The notes beneath the pieces were generated by a model. That model did no database searches, was not told where the DNA came from, and was given only the letters and a program-made list of their open reading frames with translations. From positions 2,938,592 to 3,002,591 of the forward strand of contig NZ_CM001792.1 of the NCBI RefSeq assembly GCF_000340475.1: DNA of 64,000 nt. Reading direction: 5' to 3'. Of the stretch, positions 35,442 through 47,908 are shown one piece after another (the first letter of the stretch is position 1; each line of letters starts with the position of its first letter). A program made the position numbers and the translations under genes. The stretch comes from Oceanobacillus kimchii X50. Its GTDB lineage: Bacteria; Bacillota; Bacilli; Bacillales; Amphibacillaceae.

Positions 35442-35672
35442 TTTTTATTTTTGATTCGATTCGTCCATTCACGTAATAATATAAGGAGAAATTTCTAAAG
35501 CTAATTTCTTCGTTATACGTTTATCAACGAATTTATAATTATCTACCATGAATTTTGCTCACATATCTATGATATATAATTTTACCATAAATGAAAGTGT
35601 TTTAAATCATTAAATCCAATTAAGAACATATTTAATCATATTGTAAACGTAAGAGTAAGACAATAGTCTATT

Positions 35673-36497
35673 CTATTTGACCGATCCAAGCATGCCAGCA
35701 ACAAAGTATCTTTGCAACAAGAAGAAAATTAGTGCTGTTGGGATTGTAGTAATAACAATTACTAACATAATTACCCCATAATCAGGTGTATAGCTGGAAC
35801 CTAAATTTGAAATTAATAACGGAACGGTCTGATTTTCTGGAGATTGTAAAACTACCAATGGCCACAGGTAATTATTCCAACTATTCATGAATGTAATAAT
35901 TGCTGCTGCTGCATATGTTGTCTTCATCGATGGAAGATAGACCCGAAAGAAAAGTCCCAATTCTGATAATCCATCAATCCTGCCTGCTTCTAAAAGCGCA
36001 CGCGAGAACATCTTTGTGTTTTGTCGGAAGAAGAAAATTAAAAACGCAGTTGTAATAGTTGGTAATGCCGCTGCAGCCAATGTATCAATACCTATAAGAG
36101 GTGCTACTTGAGAAATACCTCCAAAAAAACGAAATAGTGGAATCATGATCGCTGCAAAAGGAATCATCATCGACAGTAGCAATATACTAAATACAATATC
36201 CTTTTTCTTACTACGAAAGATTTCAAAACCATATCCAGCCAACGATGCAATGAGAAGTGCAAACACAGTGGTCCCAATCGCGATTATCGCTGAGTTCCAC
36301 ATGGCTTGACCAATGGCAACGGAATCCAACATATTTTTAATATTCTCTATAAAATGTGCACCAGGAATTAAACTTCCCCTTGTCACATCAATAGACTTGT
36401 TAGTCGCACTAACAATCATGTAGTAAAACGGAAATATCGAAATGATTGAAGCAACGGTTAAAAATGCATACATAAACCCTTGTTTGAATTTAGTCAT
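35673..36497 (-). CDS. ABC sugar transporter permease (LacG/MalG type)
   Basis: A 274-aa protein with six predicted helices and a MalG-type coupling loop (EAGRIDGLSELGLFFRVYLP, about 168-187). The ATG at 36497 has AGGTGA 5 nt upstream; the frame open to 36512 would start with a TTG inside that site. It follows the partner permease, whose stop lies at 36490, so the two genes overlap slightly. It is the last gene of the beta-galactoside operon. Confidence 0.9.
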   Translation of the reverse strand: MTKFKQGFMYAFLTVASIISIFPFYYMIVSATNKSIDVTRGSLIPGAHFIENIKNMLDSVAIGQAMWNSAIIAIGTTVFALLIASLAGYGFEIFRSKKKDIVFSILLLSMMIPFAAIMIPLFRFFGGISQVAPLIGIDTLAAAALPTITTAFLIFFFRQNTKMFSRALLEAGRIDGLSELGLFFRVYLPSMKTTYAAAAIITFMNSWNNYLWPLVVLQSPENQTVPLLISNLGSSYTPDYGVIMLVIVITTIPTALIFFLLQRYFVAGMLGSVK

Positions 36498-37413
36498 TCT
36501 TATCACCTGCAATTCTGAACTGAATAATCGAGAAGAATACTACCATCGCAACAATCGTAAATGATACTGCAGCTGCATAACCAAAATCAGGAGTGTATTC
36601 AAACGATAAATTATAAATATATTGAGAAATGGTCGTCGTAGCATTTCCTGGTCCACCTTCTGTTATATTCATAGGCTCATCGAATAACTGAAGCGTACCA
36701 ATCGTGGAAACAATAGAAGTGAATAATATAATCGGCTTTAGCATGGGAACTGTAATTCTAAAAAATTGTTGAAAGGCGGATGCACCATCTATTCTTGCTG
36801 CTTCATAAATGGATTCATCCACATTTTGAAGTGCGGAAAGATAAAATATCATGTTATAACCTACCCATCTCCACGTAATCGCCAAGATAATGACTACTTT
36901 TGCCCAAAAAGGATCTTGTAGCCATAAAATAGGTTCAGAAATAATACCGAAATCCATCAACATGGTATTTACTGTGCCATTATTACTAAATAAATATTTA
37001 AAGATTATCGAATAAGCAACGAGTGATGTAATTGCTGGTAAGAAGATAGCTGTTCGAAATAGTCCTTTAAATTTCAAATTTTTATTATTTAACATGACTG
37101 AAATAATTAACGCAAATATAATCATTAGAGGTACTTGAATAATAAAAAAGATAACGGTATTAAATAAAGCTGTGAGAAAATTTGGATCTGTAACTAATCG
37201 AATATAGTTATCAAAACCTACATATTCTAAATTCACCCCAGGACCTGACTGAAATGATAGGAGGAAAGCTTGAATCATAGGATAAAAATAAAAGAGGCAA
37301 ATCATAATTACTGCTAATATTATAAATAACCAACCTTTTTTCTTACGCGTCTTCGGTGGTAACTTCCATCTCTTTTTTCTATTAAACTTTGTATTTGTAT
37401 TGGTTGACTCCAT
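36490..37413 (-). CDS. ABC sugar transporter permease (LacF/MalF type)
   Basis: A 307-aa membrane protein. After a basic N-terminal tail (KFNRKKRWKLPPKTRKKKGW) come six helices. The coupling loop is [20 protein letters not shown] (about 211-230). It lies 47 bp after the binding-protein gene. With it and the following permease it forms an importer lacking a local ATPase, as for the other sugar system in this window. Confidence 0.9.
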   Translation of the reverse strand: MESTNTNTKFNRKKRWKLPPKTRKKKGWLFIILAVIMICLFYFYPMIQAFLLSFQSGPGVNLEYVGFDNYIRLVTDPNFLTALFNTVIFFIIQVPLMIIFALIISVMLNNKNLKFKGLFRTAIFLPAITSLVAYSIIFKYLFSNNGTVNTMLMDFGIISEPILWLQDPFWAKVVIILAITWRWVGYNMIFYLSALQNVDESIYEAARIDGASAFQQFFRITVPMLKPIILFTSIVSTIGTLQLFDEPMNITEGGPGNATTTISQYIYNLSFEYTPDFGYAAAVSFTIVAMVVFFSIIQFRIAGDKND

Positions 37414-37460
37414 GAATTTCCACCCCTCTCTTAAAAAACGTAAGCTCTACAACATGATTA

Positions 37461-38741
37461 CTATCTAAGCTGTCTTTCTGCTTGTTGTTGAGCTTCTTCC
37501 AATATCGCATCGAGGTCTCCGCCTCTAAGATACTGTTGCAACGAAATAGCGAGCATATCCGAAATAGCATACGTATGCATACCATAATTCACACCTGGAA
37601 TCTCTTCTGCCCACTCCGAAAAATCTTCATAAATAGTTTGCCCTCCAAAGAACTCTACTTCTTCTCCATATATCCCTGCTTCGTTAGCTGGAATATATGT
37701 TCCAATTGCACCTATCTCATTAACCAGTTCACTATATAAATCAATACTTGAACCAAACGTATTGATGAGAAAATCAGCAGCCTGTTCTTTCCCAGGTATA
37801 TTCAGTACGTAAAAAGATGAACCACCTGAATTAGTTGCATTCACAGATCCTTCTATACCAGGAAGTCTTGGAAATGGAACCACTGCCCAATTACCTAAGT
37901 GTGATTCTTCTGCAGTTATCGATGGCGTAAACCAATTCCCATTAGCTTGTGATATAACCAAATCATTGTTGACTGCTTCTAATAATTGACTCCACCCGGA
38001 ATGGAGATTCAATAAACCTTCATCGACAAATGTCTTATATAACTCCAGAGATGTTTTTAACGATTCATTACCGGCAATATTTGGTGTTACTCCATCTTCT
38101 TCTGTTAGCCATTCCCCTGAAGATTGAATCATCATCCGAATAATTCCGAGATCATTATGGTCGTTCGTTATCAGATTTTTTCCAGTTGTCTCTTTTACAT
38201 CTTTACCGATTTCGATGTACTCTTCCCATGTGATATTCTGTAGATCTTCAACAGTGTATCCGGCTTCTTCTAAGTAATCTCTTCGTACATATAATCCAGC
38301 CGATCCCGTATCAAATGGGATAGCGTAATTTTTCCCATCTTTACTTGTAGCTTGAATCTTATATGAAAGGAAATCATTCGATTCAAACTTCCCAGTCAAA
38401 TCATAGAAAGCATCCGGGTATGCTTCAAGAAATGTCTGCGCCCGATAATCCTCTATTAAAACGATATTCGGAAGACCTTTTTGAGCCCCAGAACTTAAAC
38501 TCGTATTTAACTTTTGAACAATATCTTCCTGAGCATTTTCAATGATATTTAACTCAAAATCAGCGTCCTTTTCCTTATGAATTTCTTCAGCTATTCCAAG
38601 AGCCTTCACATTGTAATAAGGATCCCAAGCCCATACAGTTAACGCTTCTGGTGTTTTGGATTGCGCATCTGATCCATTTCCTGAACACCCAGCTATAAAA
38701 ATCGAAGTGACAACTACGATGACTAATAGAATCTTTCTCAT
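37461..38741 (-). CDS. ABC sugar-binding lipoprotein (LacE type)
   Basis: A 426-aa binding protein. The signal peptide ends with IAGCSGN, a lipobox. The body has LTVWAWDPYYNVKA near 33 and the C-terminal NFGMHTYAI-type region (VNYGMHTYAISDML) seen in LacE-like proteins. The ATG at 38741 has GGAGGG 6 nt upstream. The lacZ gene lies upstream, separated by a 226-bp repeat element, and a cre box sits 43 bp before this start, so the transporter may have its own promoter. Expected substrate: lactose or a related beta-galactoside. Confidence 0.88.
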   Translation of the reverse strand: MRKILLVIVVVTSIFIAGCSGNGSDAQSKTPEALTVWAWDPYYNVKALGIAEEIHKEKDADFELNIIENAQEDIVQKLNTSLSSGAQKGLPNIVLIEDYRAQTFLEAYPDAFYDLTGKFESNDFLSYKIQATSKDGKNYAIPFDTGSAGLYVRRDYLEEAGYTVEDLQNITWEEYIEIGKDVKETTGKNLITNDHNDLGIIRMMIQSSGEWLTEEDGVTPNIAGNESLKTSLELYKTFVDEGLLNLHSGWSQLLEAVNNDLVISQANGNWFTPSITAEESHLGNWAVVPFPRLPGIEGSVNATNSGGSSFYVLNIPGKEQAADFLINTFGSSIDLYSELVNEIGAIGTYIPANEAGIYGEEVEFFGGQTIYEDFSEWAEEIPGVNYGMHTYAISDMLAISLQQYLRGGDLDAILEEAQQQAERQLR

Positions 38742-38783
38742 TTTCTCCCTCCTTCTATACTTTTCATGACACAACTACCAATA

Positions 38784-38798
38784 TTAATGCGCTTTCAT
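38784..38798 (-). promoter_or_regulatory. Candidate CcpA (cre) site upstream of the lacE-like gene
   Basis: The minus strand reads ATGAAAGCGCATTAA, with the cre core TGAAAGCGC, 43 bp upstream of the binding-protein start. Confidence 0.45.
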
Positions 38799-38866
38799 AA
38801 ATAAAAAAGAATATTTAAACTCTAATAAATTCGTATTCATAAACCACCGCAGCGTATTAAATAATT

Positions 38867-39092
38867 GTAGAGGTTAGAACATAACGATGTTTTCAAAAGA
38901 TAGAGCATACTTAGAATATACATAAGAAATATACAGAGACTCCTTGGATTTAAGGCATAGATGAGAGGGAATGCAGAGTCCAGAGACTCATCAGCCGCCT
39001 TTGGATTAAGCGCAGTATATTTCTGAAGCGGGTTGTCAGACCCTTGGTTTAGGTTTTATCTTTTGATAAAATACTTTTGTCCCAACCTCTAC
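38867..39092. repeat. MITE-like repeat element with terminal inverted repeats, 226 bp
   Basis: The left end is GTAGAGGTTAGAAC and the right end, read inward, is GTAGAGGTTGGGAC (12 of 14 identical). Inside, GAAATATAC and GTATATTTC form a second inverted pair about 90 bp apart. The interior matches the elements at 29838-29985 and, weakly, 50023-50140. It has no coding capacity. It sits between lacZ and the lactose transporter genes, starting 8 bp after the lacZ stop. Confidence 0.75.
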
Positions 39093-39099
39093 TTGCTAT

Positions 39100-42387
<3,288 letters not shown>

Positions 42388-42421
42388 TTAATGTATCATT
42401 AATCTTTATTAATTAACTTAA

Positions 42422-42447
42422 TTAAGATAATGTTATAGTTATCTTAA
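42422..42447. promoter_or_regulatory. Inverted repeat in the lacZ / NTPase divergent spacer
   Basis: TTAAGATAA and TTATCTTAA, perfect 9-bp arms with an 8-bp spacer, lie 150 bp upstream of lacZ and 190 bp upstream of the divergent NTPase gene. It is a candidate operator for an unlinked lac regulator. The rest of 42271-42638 is AT-rich with no other recognisable signal. Confidence 0.4.
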
Positions 42448-42638
42448 CGAATATAGAATCATTTATCAATACTAAATTTTTAGAATAGAATAATATTTAA
42501 CCATTACATTCACCCAAAACGAAGAATAGGCATAAGTTATATAAAATGAGACTTCCATCAGTGTGGTGATACAGACGGTTGTTCTCTAGATAAAAATAAC
42601 CAAGTACCTATAACTTATTACAAAAAGGAAGTGTCTCG

Positions 42639-43673
42639 ATGAAAAAGTATTACTATGTAACGGCAAACACTGCAAAGGGATTTTTAAACTTACTTCCCTC
42701 CAATATAAAGCGCCTCCATCAAGTCATTGGATTAAAACATCCTTCTCAAAAGATAAAAACAAAAATTCTAAAAAACTTAATCTCAAAATATGAATCTACT
42801 AATGAAGTGGAAGTATTAAAAAGTGCATTAGGTGATAGTTACTTGGATGGTGTTGTTATTCGTAAAAAAGGCATTGCTTTTTTAAATGATTGCATTCTAC
42901 CAGATGATAGAAACGGGATAGTCGAACTAGATTTAAGTCCATTTACACAACACAATCCGATAAAAAATAAGGAGCAAGTAGAAAAATTCAACCATCATAC
43001 TGAAAAAGCATATAAAAATCTAGAAACAGGTTTACGAGTTCATGATGACCTGGAAGAGATCTATATTAAAGAAATGAATTTTGAACGAGCGGATGAAATA
43101 ACCGAGGGATTTATTCAAGAAAGATTAAAAGGGCAACTAAATAAAAATCGAAATGCACATGAATATCATCGCCTTTTTGGTACCACGACTGTGGATGGCC
43201 CTGTCAATGTCATCCCCCATATTACGGAAAAACTTTCTCGCGTTTTTTATGTAAAAGGGCGGGCTGGCACAGGCAAGTCTACATTTATGAAAAAAGTAGC
43301 AAGTGCTTGTATAGAATATGGTTATGATACGGAAATTTATCATTGTAGTTTCGATCCTAATAGTATTGATATGGTATTAGTTCCCGATTTACAATTTGGT
43401 CTCTTTGATAGCACGGACCCTCATGAATTTTTCCCAACCAGGGAAGGGGAGGAAAACATTGATTTATACGAAGAAGCAGTCACTCCTGGAACAGATGAAA
43501 AATATGCTGATGAAATTAACAAAGTAAATGACCACTACAAATCCTTTATGAAAAAAGGTGTTGTAGAGCTGAGAAAGGCTGGAGCATATTTGGAAGAATT
43601 GGAACAACAGTATTCATGCACCGAAAAAGAGCAAAAAGAAATCCTCAAATTTATCGGACATCAGATCCAGTAA
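42639..43673 (+). CDS. P-loop NTPase of unknown function with two related halves
   Basis: A 344-aa protein similar in layout to a Bacillus family of uncharacterised ATPases (PRK06851 type, from memory). The C-terminal half has an intact Walker A (VKGRAGTGKSTFMKKV near 205) and the following HCSFDPNSIDMVLVPDL. The N-terminal half starts with the family's NTAKGF but its Walker A position reads VIGLKHPSQKIKTKIL, without the G-x-G-K-S core. I infer that only the second half binds nucleotide. It has its own AAAAGGAAG ribosome site and a terminator behind it. Function unknown. Confidence 0.7.
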   Translation: MKKYYYVTANTAKGFLNLLPSNIKRLHQVIGLKHPSQKIKTKILKNLISKYESTNEVEVLKSALGDSYLDGVVIRKKGIAFLNDCILPDDRNGIVELDLSPFTQHNPIKNKEQVEKFNHHTEKAYKNLETGLRVHDDLEEIYIKEMNFERADEITEGFIQERLKGQLNKNRNAHEYHRLFGTTTVDGPVNVIPHITEKLSRVFYVKGRAGTGKSTFMKKVASACIEYGYDTEIYHCSFDPNSIDMVLVPDLQFGLFDSTDPHEFFPTREGEENIDLYEEAVTPGTDEKYADEINKVNDHYKSFMKKGVVELRKAGAYLEELEQQYSCTEKEQKEILKFIGHQIQ

Positions 43674-43755
43674 TTTGAATTTAAAGATAGGAATATTTAA
43701 TTCAACATCAATGTTATCGCTACAACTGACTATAAAGTTTATGATATTATGCCAT

Positions 43756-43795
43756 AAAAGGAGCAGGGTGCGTATAACATCCTGCTCCTTTATTT
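43756..43795. terminator. Bidirectional terminator between the NTPase and lipoprotein genes
   Basis: AAAGGAGCAGG pairs with CCTGCTCCTTT over a loop of about 14 nt, with T-rich flanks on both strands. The genes on either side are convergent. Confidence 0.85.
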
Positions 43796-43803
43796 ATATC
43801 CTC

Positions 43804-45120
43804 TTAAGGTATAACATAAAACTTAAGTTGTCGCTCGCCCCTTGTTTCATCTGATTGAAATAATACGACGCTTTCTCCGTCAACAACTGGACCAAAAGCC
43901 TCTCCTGCTCCTATAGCATAATTTTCTAACATTTCACCTGTTTTTCCGTCTATAACCGTAAAGGTGGTTTCAGGTCCTGGTGTTGTCCCCCATATCGATG
44001 TTCGTATATAGACCTTTCCATTATTGTAAACCACTTGGAAATCGTCCGTAACCGTTTCATCTAATTCTTGAACTAACCCTTCTCCTATCAATACAGTCCA
44101 GAGTGCGTTTGCATTATCCTTGTCATACGCTAAAACACCGTACTTCGTTTTAACATAAATATTGTCATTATCCATGCCAAGCTCCAATTCCCCATATTCA
44201 CTAGAGGAATTTACTTCAGGTGTTGTAAACAACTTTTCTCCTTCATCCGTTTCTTGATTAAATCGATAAACATTATAAATTGGATTCTCAAGCTCAAACA
44301 ACGCTTCTTCATCTGTTTCTAATACATAAAAAGATTCACCATCAACAACAATATCTTCAAAATACCCCTCAACTTCATAACGCTTCTCACCATTTGACAG
44401 ATCATATACCGCAAGGCCTTCATCACCAAGCAGAACGATTGAATTATCAGTTGCTTGTATATTAATCACATTAAAATTCACGTCAGGCTCAATTTCCCAC
44501 AGATTTTCATCATTATTTATATCATAGGCAAAAAAGTTAGCATTCTCAGCTATGTAAAGTATACGGTCTTTCTCGACAATATGAGATGTTTCATCTACTG
44601 TCATAAACACTTGTTTTTCCCCAGTTTCTGTATTTACTTCTACAATCTGGCTTTCTTCTGGATTTTCTTCCTCGTTGTTTATGGAATAGAAATATTTGTC
44701 ATATAAATAAGTCCATGCTCCAATTTCATTTGACTGATTAGGATTGCCAATTCCATCTAAATCATAAGCACTCATCGATCCATTCAAATAATCATAAAAG
44801 TAGTTTTGCCAGTTTCCTCCTAAAATAAATATACCGTCATTTGCGAAAGTCAGAAAACTATTCGGTGTTTCAGGAAGGTTCCCCTCTTCTACAGGAATTA
44901 TTTTATTACCAGATTCTTCAAAATTGGATGTTTCCCAATCCAATAAGTTTTCTTGTATTACCTCGTTCTTATCAGAGTCTTCCTCACCGGCCGTTTCTTC
45001 AGTAGATTTATCTTTAGAATTTGCCCCTATGTGCTCGGAGGACTCTTCATCGCCACATGCAGCGAGTCCAACTACTAATAAAAATAAAACTCCTACAAAA
45101 AATAATTTCATCTTCTTCAA
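43804..45120 (-). CDS. PQQ-repeat beta-propeller lipoprotein, unknown function
   Basis: A 438-aa secreted lipoprotein. The signal peptide ends with VGLAACGDE, followed by a very acidic linker rich in Glu, Asp and Ser (about 25-75). The remainder has repeated blade-like segments such as FFAYDINNDENLWEIEPD, LAVYDLSNGEKRYEVEG and GVLAYDKDNANALWTVLIG, as in PQQ-binding-like propellers. The start is a TTG at 45120, 9 nt after GGGAG; the upstream ATG (45129) touches that site and is too close. It may be a cell-surface scaffold or binding protein. The acidic bias fits a salt-tolerant organism. Confidence 0.75.
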   Translation of the reverse strand: MKKMKLFFVGVLFLLVVGLAACGDEESSEHIGANSKDKSTEETAGEEDSDKNEVIQENLLDWETSNFEESGNKIIPVEEGNLPETPNSFLTFANDGIFILGGNWQNYFYDYLNGSMSAYDLDGIGNPNQSNEIGAWTYLYDKYFYSINNEEENPEESQIVEVNTETGEKQVFMTVDETSHIVEKDRILYIAENANFFAYDINNDENLWEIEPDVNFNVINIQATDNSIVLLGDEGLAVYDLSNGEKRYEVEGYFEDIVVDGESFYVLETDEEALFELENPIYNVYRFNQETDEGEKLFTTPEVNSSSEYGELELGMDNDNIYVKTKYGVLAYDKDNANALWTVLIGEGLVQELDETVTDDFQVVYNNGKVYIRTSIWGTTPGPETTFTVIDGKTGEMLENYAIGAGEAFGPVVDGESVVLFQSDETRGERQLKFYVIP

Positions 45121-45378
45121 AAATTCCATCTCCCTTTCATAAACTATAGCACTACTGTATACGTAAAAACTATGAAAAGGTTTCACTGCAGAATCACACT
45201 TTCTCCATCAGTTATCCTCCTAATTATTTCATTCGTTCGCAAAAACAATATCAGTTTTTATCCTGTCCTTTACTAGGGACTCTTTCTTTCATATATTCGT
45301 ATAAATGAAGTGTTAGGCAAAACTACTTTATCCCATCATAAAATAAAAATTATAGCCAGGATATTCCTAAACCACAAT

Positions 45379-45412
45379 AAAAAACTAAGAAGAAATTCAC
45401 TTCTTAGTTTTT
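45379..45412 (-). terminator. Rho-independent terminator of the gudD operon
   Basis: On the minus strand AAAAACTAAGAAG, a 7-nt loop and CTTCTTAGTTTTTT form a strong hairpin that begins at the gudD stop codon. The spacer from 45121 to 45378 shows nothing else. Confidence 0.85.
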
Positions 45413-46775
45413 AACGAATTAATGCTGGTTTTTTACTGTCAAACTTCCACCCCGAAATAAGATACTGCATAGCTTCGGCGTCATCCCTTGCACCTAAGCT
45501 ATTTTCAACATATAACTTATGGGCTTTATCCACTTTCTCCATATCAAGTTCAATTCCTAATCCCGGTTTTATAGGAACTTTTACTTTACCTCCCTTAATC
45601 TGGAATGGGTCTTTGGTTAAACCTTGGCCATCTTGCCATATCCAGTGTGTATCAATAGCCGTGATATTACCTGGCGCTGCTGCAGCTACATGTGTAAACA
45701 TGGCAAGCGAGATATCAAAATGATTATTCGAATGTGAACCCCAAGTTAATCCCCATTCATAGCATAATTGTGCGACACGAACAGATCCTTGCATCGTCCA
45801 GAAATGTGGATCAGCTAAAGGAATATCTACGGCATGTAATTGAATAGCATGCCCCATTTGTCGCCAATCGGTCGCAATCATATTGGTTGCAGTCGCCAGT
45901 CCAGTTGCTTTACGAAACTCTGCCATCACTTCTCTAGCAGAATAGCTACCCTCTGCACCGCATGGATCCTCGGCATATGCCAAAATATCATGCTTATCTT
46001 TGCAGAGGCGAATTGCATCTTTTAGCAGCCACCCTCCATTTGGATCAAGTGTGATTCTGGAATCAGGAAACCTTTCTTTTAATGCAATAATTGCTTCCAT
46101 TTCTTCTTCGCCCCGAAGCACACCTCCTTTAAGTTTAAAATCCTTAAAACCATACTTTTCATGTGCAGCTTCTGCTAATCGCACGATCGCCTCTGGAGTC
46201 AATGCCTCTTCATGACGTAATCGGAACCATTCATCCCGAGCATTTTCATCACTATCATATGGTAAATCTGTTTTATTACGGTCACCGACATAGAATAGAT
46301 AACCTAACATTTCTACTTCATCTCTTTGTCTTCCTTCACCCAATAATGCAGCAACAGGAACTTCGAGGAACTTACCAACTAAATCAAGCAGTGAACTTTC
46401 CAATGCAGTAATAGCATGAATTGTGGTTCGTAAATCAAATGTTTGGTTACCTCGCCCACCTTGATCTCGATTACCGAACTTTATTCTTATTTCATTTAAT
46501 ATGTCTTTATATTCTCCTATCTTTCTTTGTAGAATTAGACTTTTCGTGTCCTCAAGAGTTTGTCTTATCGGCTCTCCACCTGGCACTTCACCCACGCCAA
46601 TATTTCCAGTACTATCTTTGAGAATCACGATATTTCTTGTAAAAAAAGCATTATGGGCACCACTTAAATTAAGGAGCATACTATCTTTTCCAGCAACAGG
46701 TATAACACTCATCTTTTGAATGATTGGGGTATGTACTCCAATATTTGTATCTTCATTTATCGTTTGCTGCCCCAT
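45411..46775 (-). CDS. gudD: Glucarate dehydratase
   Basis: A 454-aa enolase-superfamily enzyme. Visible are [10 protein letters not shown] with the Lys base (about 215), the metal ligands in ITLDPNGGW and [11 protein letters not shown] (about 241 and 266), and the His base in [13 protein letters not shown] (about 345). The length and these motifs fit GudD, which converts D-glucarate (or L-idarate) to 5-keto-4-deoxyglucarate. It is the last gene after TctB-TctA-TctC, which should import the substrate. The next steps are encoded upstream at 50218-52633. Confidence 0.95.
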   Translation of the reverse strand: MGQQTINEDTNIGVHTPIIQKMSVIPVAGKDSMLLNLSGAHNAFFTRNIVILKDSTGNIGVGEVPGGEPIRQTLEDTKSLILQRKIGEYKDILNEIRIKFGNRDQGGRGNQTFDLRTTIHAITALESSLLDLVGKFLEVPVAALLGEGRQRDEVEMLGYLFYVGDRNKTDLPYDSDENARDEWFRLRHEEALTPEAIVRLAEAAHEKYGFKDFKLKGGVLRGEEEMEAIIALKERFPDSRITLDPNGGWLLKDAIRLCKDKHDILAYAEDPCGAEGSYSAREVMAEFRKATGLATATNMIATDWRQMGHAIQLHAVDIPLADPHFWTMQGSVRVAQLCYEWGLTWGSHSNNHFDISLAMFTHVAAAAPGNITAIDTHWIWQDGQGLTKDPFQIKGGKVKVPIKPGLGIELDMEKVDKAHKLYVENSLGARDDAEAMQYLISGWKFDSKKPALIR

Positions 46776-46880
46776 CCTTCTACCTCCTCCATTTATTTAT
46801 CGATTTTACATATCTTTGTAAATACATATTCCAACGTAACAAGAGGACTGCCATGCGAACATGACGGTCCGCACTAATTA

Positions 46881-47879
46881 TTATTCATTACTATTTTCAT
46901 GTAGAGCTTTATACTCTTCTGTCAATGATTCAAAATGACATTGTAAATCCTCTGGGGACATATAATCAGCATTTACAAGATGTGGGTCTAGTTCAGCTTT
47001 AAAATCAGGATTATTTGCTACATTTTCTAAAGCACTAGAAAATTTTTCTACAACCTCTTCAGGTGTGTCTTTAGGAAATGCCCAAAAGAAGAATTTATCA
47101 AATGAAACATCAACGCCTTCTTCTTTAAATGTTGGAACATCTGGTGCATTTTCTAATCGTTCTTCTGCCATGATACCTAATGCTTTAAAGTCCCCTGATT
47201 TAATGTATTCCTGTACTAACCCTAGTTGTGTTGGAACTATATCAATTTGTTTCCCTAGTAACGCTTTTACCTTTTCCGCTGCTCCACCAACATCTACAAT
47301 ATTAAACTGTGTACCAGTCGCCTCTTGGAACGCAAGTAATTGCAGATGTGTAAACGCACCTGTTTCTGTTGCGATAGAGATTTCACCAGGGTTCTCCTTA
47401 GCTGCTTCTATAAGTGACTCTAGATCTGTGTATTCTGATTCAGCATGTACAATGAAGGCATTACCTAAATCTTGAATAGAAGCCCCTGCCAATTCATAAT
47501 CCTCATAACTAAAATCAGCTAATTCTAGTAAGCTATTAATTATCAGAGAGTTATGAAAAGCTAAAACCGTATATCCGTCTGAATTCTCATCCAATACTTG
47601 TTTTGTTCCTACCGTACCACCTGCTCCATTAACATTAGAGACAACCACGTCGGTTCCTAATTCTTCACTTAAATATTCAGCTGTAATGCGTGTGTTTCTA
47701 TCTGTATCTCCACCTGCTCCGGCTGGTACTACCACTTGAATTGGCTTATTTGGGTAGTCTTTAGAACTACTGTCTGCTCCAGCTTCACCAGTTTCGTTAT
47801 TTGAATTACAAGCTGCCATCACCAAAATAACAAGTAGCAAAAATCCCACCATTACCAATTTTCTGATATTATTTTTCAT
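46881..47879 (-). CDS. TctC-type (tripartite tricarboxylate transporter) binding lipoprotein
   Basis: A 332-aa binding protein. A lipobox ends the signal peptide (MAACNSN). The family pattern KPIQVVVPAGAGGDTDRNTR is near 46, followed by NVNGAGGTVGTKQVLD near 81. TTT binding proteins capture carboxylates such as citrate or, here more likely, glucarate. It is the third gene of a TctB-TctA-TctC-gudD run, 29 bp after TctA. Confidence 0.92.
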   Translation of the reverse strand: MKNNIRKLVMVGFLLLVILVMAACNSNNETGEAGADSSSKDYPNKPIQVVVPAGAGGDTDRNTRITAEYLSEELGTDVVVSNVNGAGGTVGTKQVLDENSDGYTVLAFHNSLIINSLLELADFSYEDYELAGASIQDLGNAFIVHAESEYTDLESLIEAAKENPGEISIATETGAFTHLQLLAFQEATGTQFNIVDVGGAAEKVKALLGKQIDIVPTQLGLVQEYIKSGDFKALGIMAEERLENAPDVPTFKEEGVDVSFDKFFFWAFPKDTPEEVVEKFSSALENVANNPDFKAELDPHLVNADYMSPEDLQCHFESLTEEYKALHENSNE

Positions 47880-47908
47880 AAAAATCCTCCTTCTTATTCT
47901 TTTTATAA

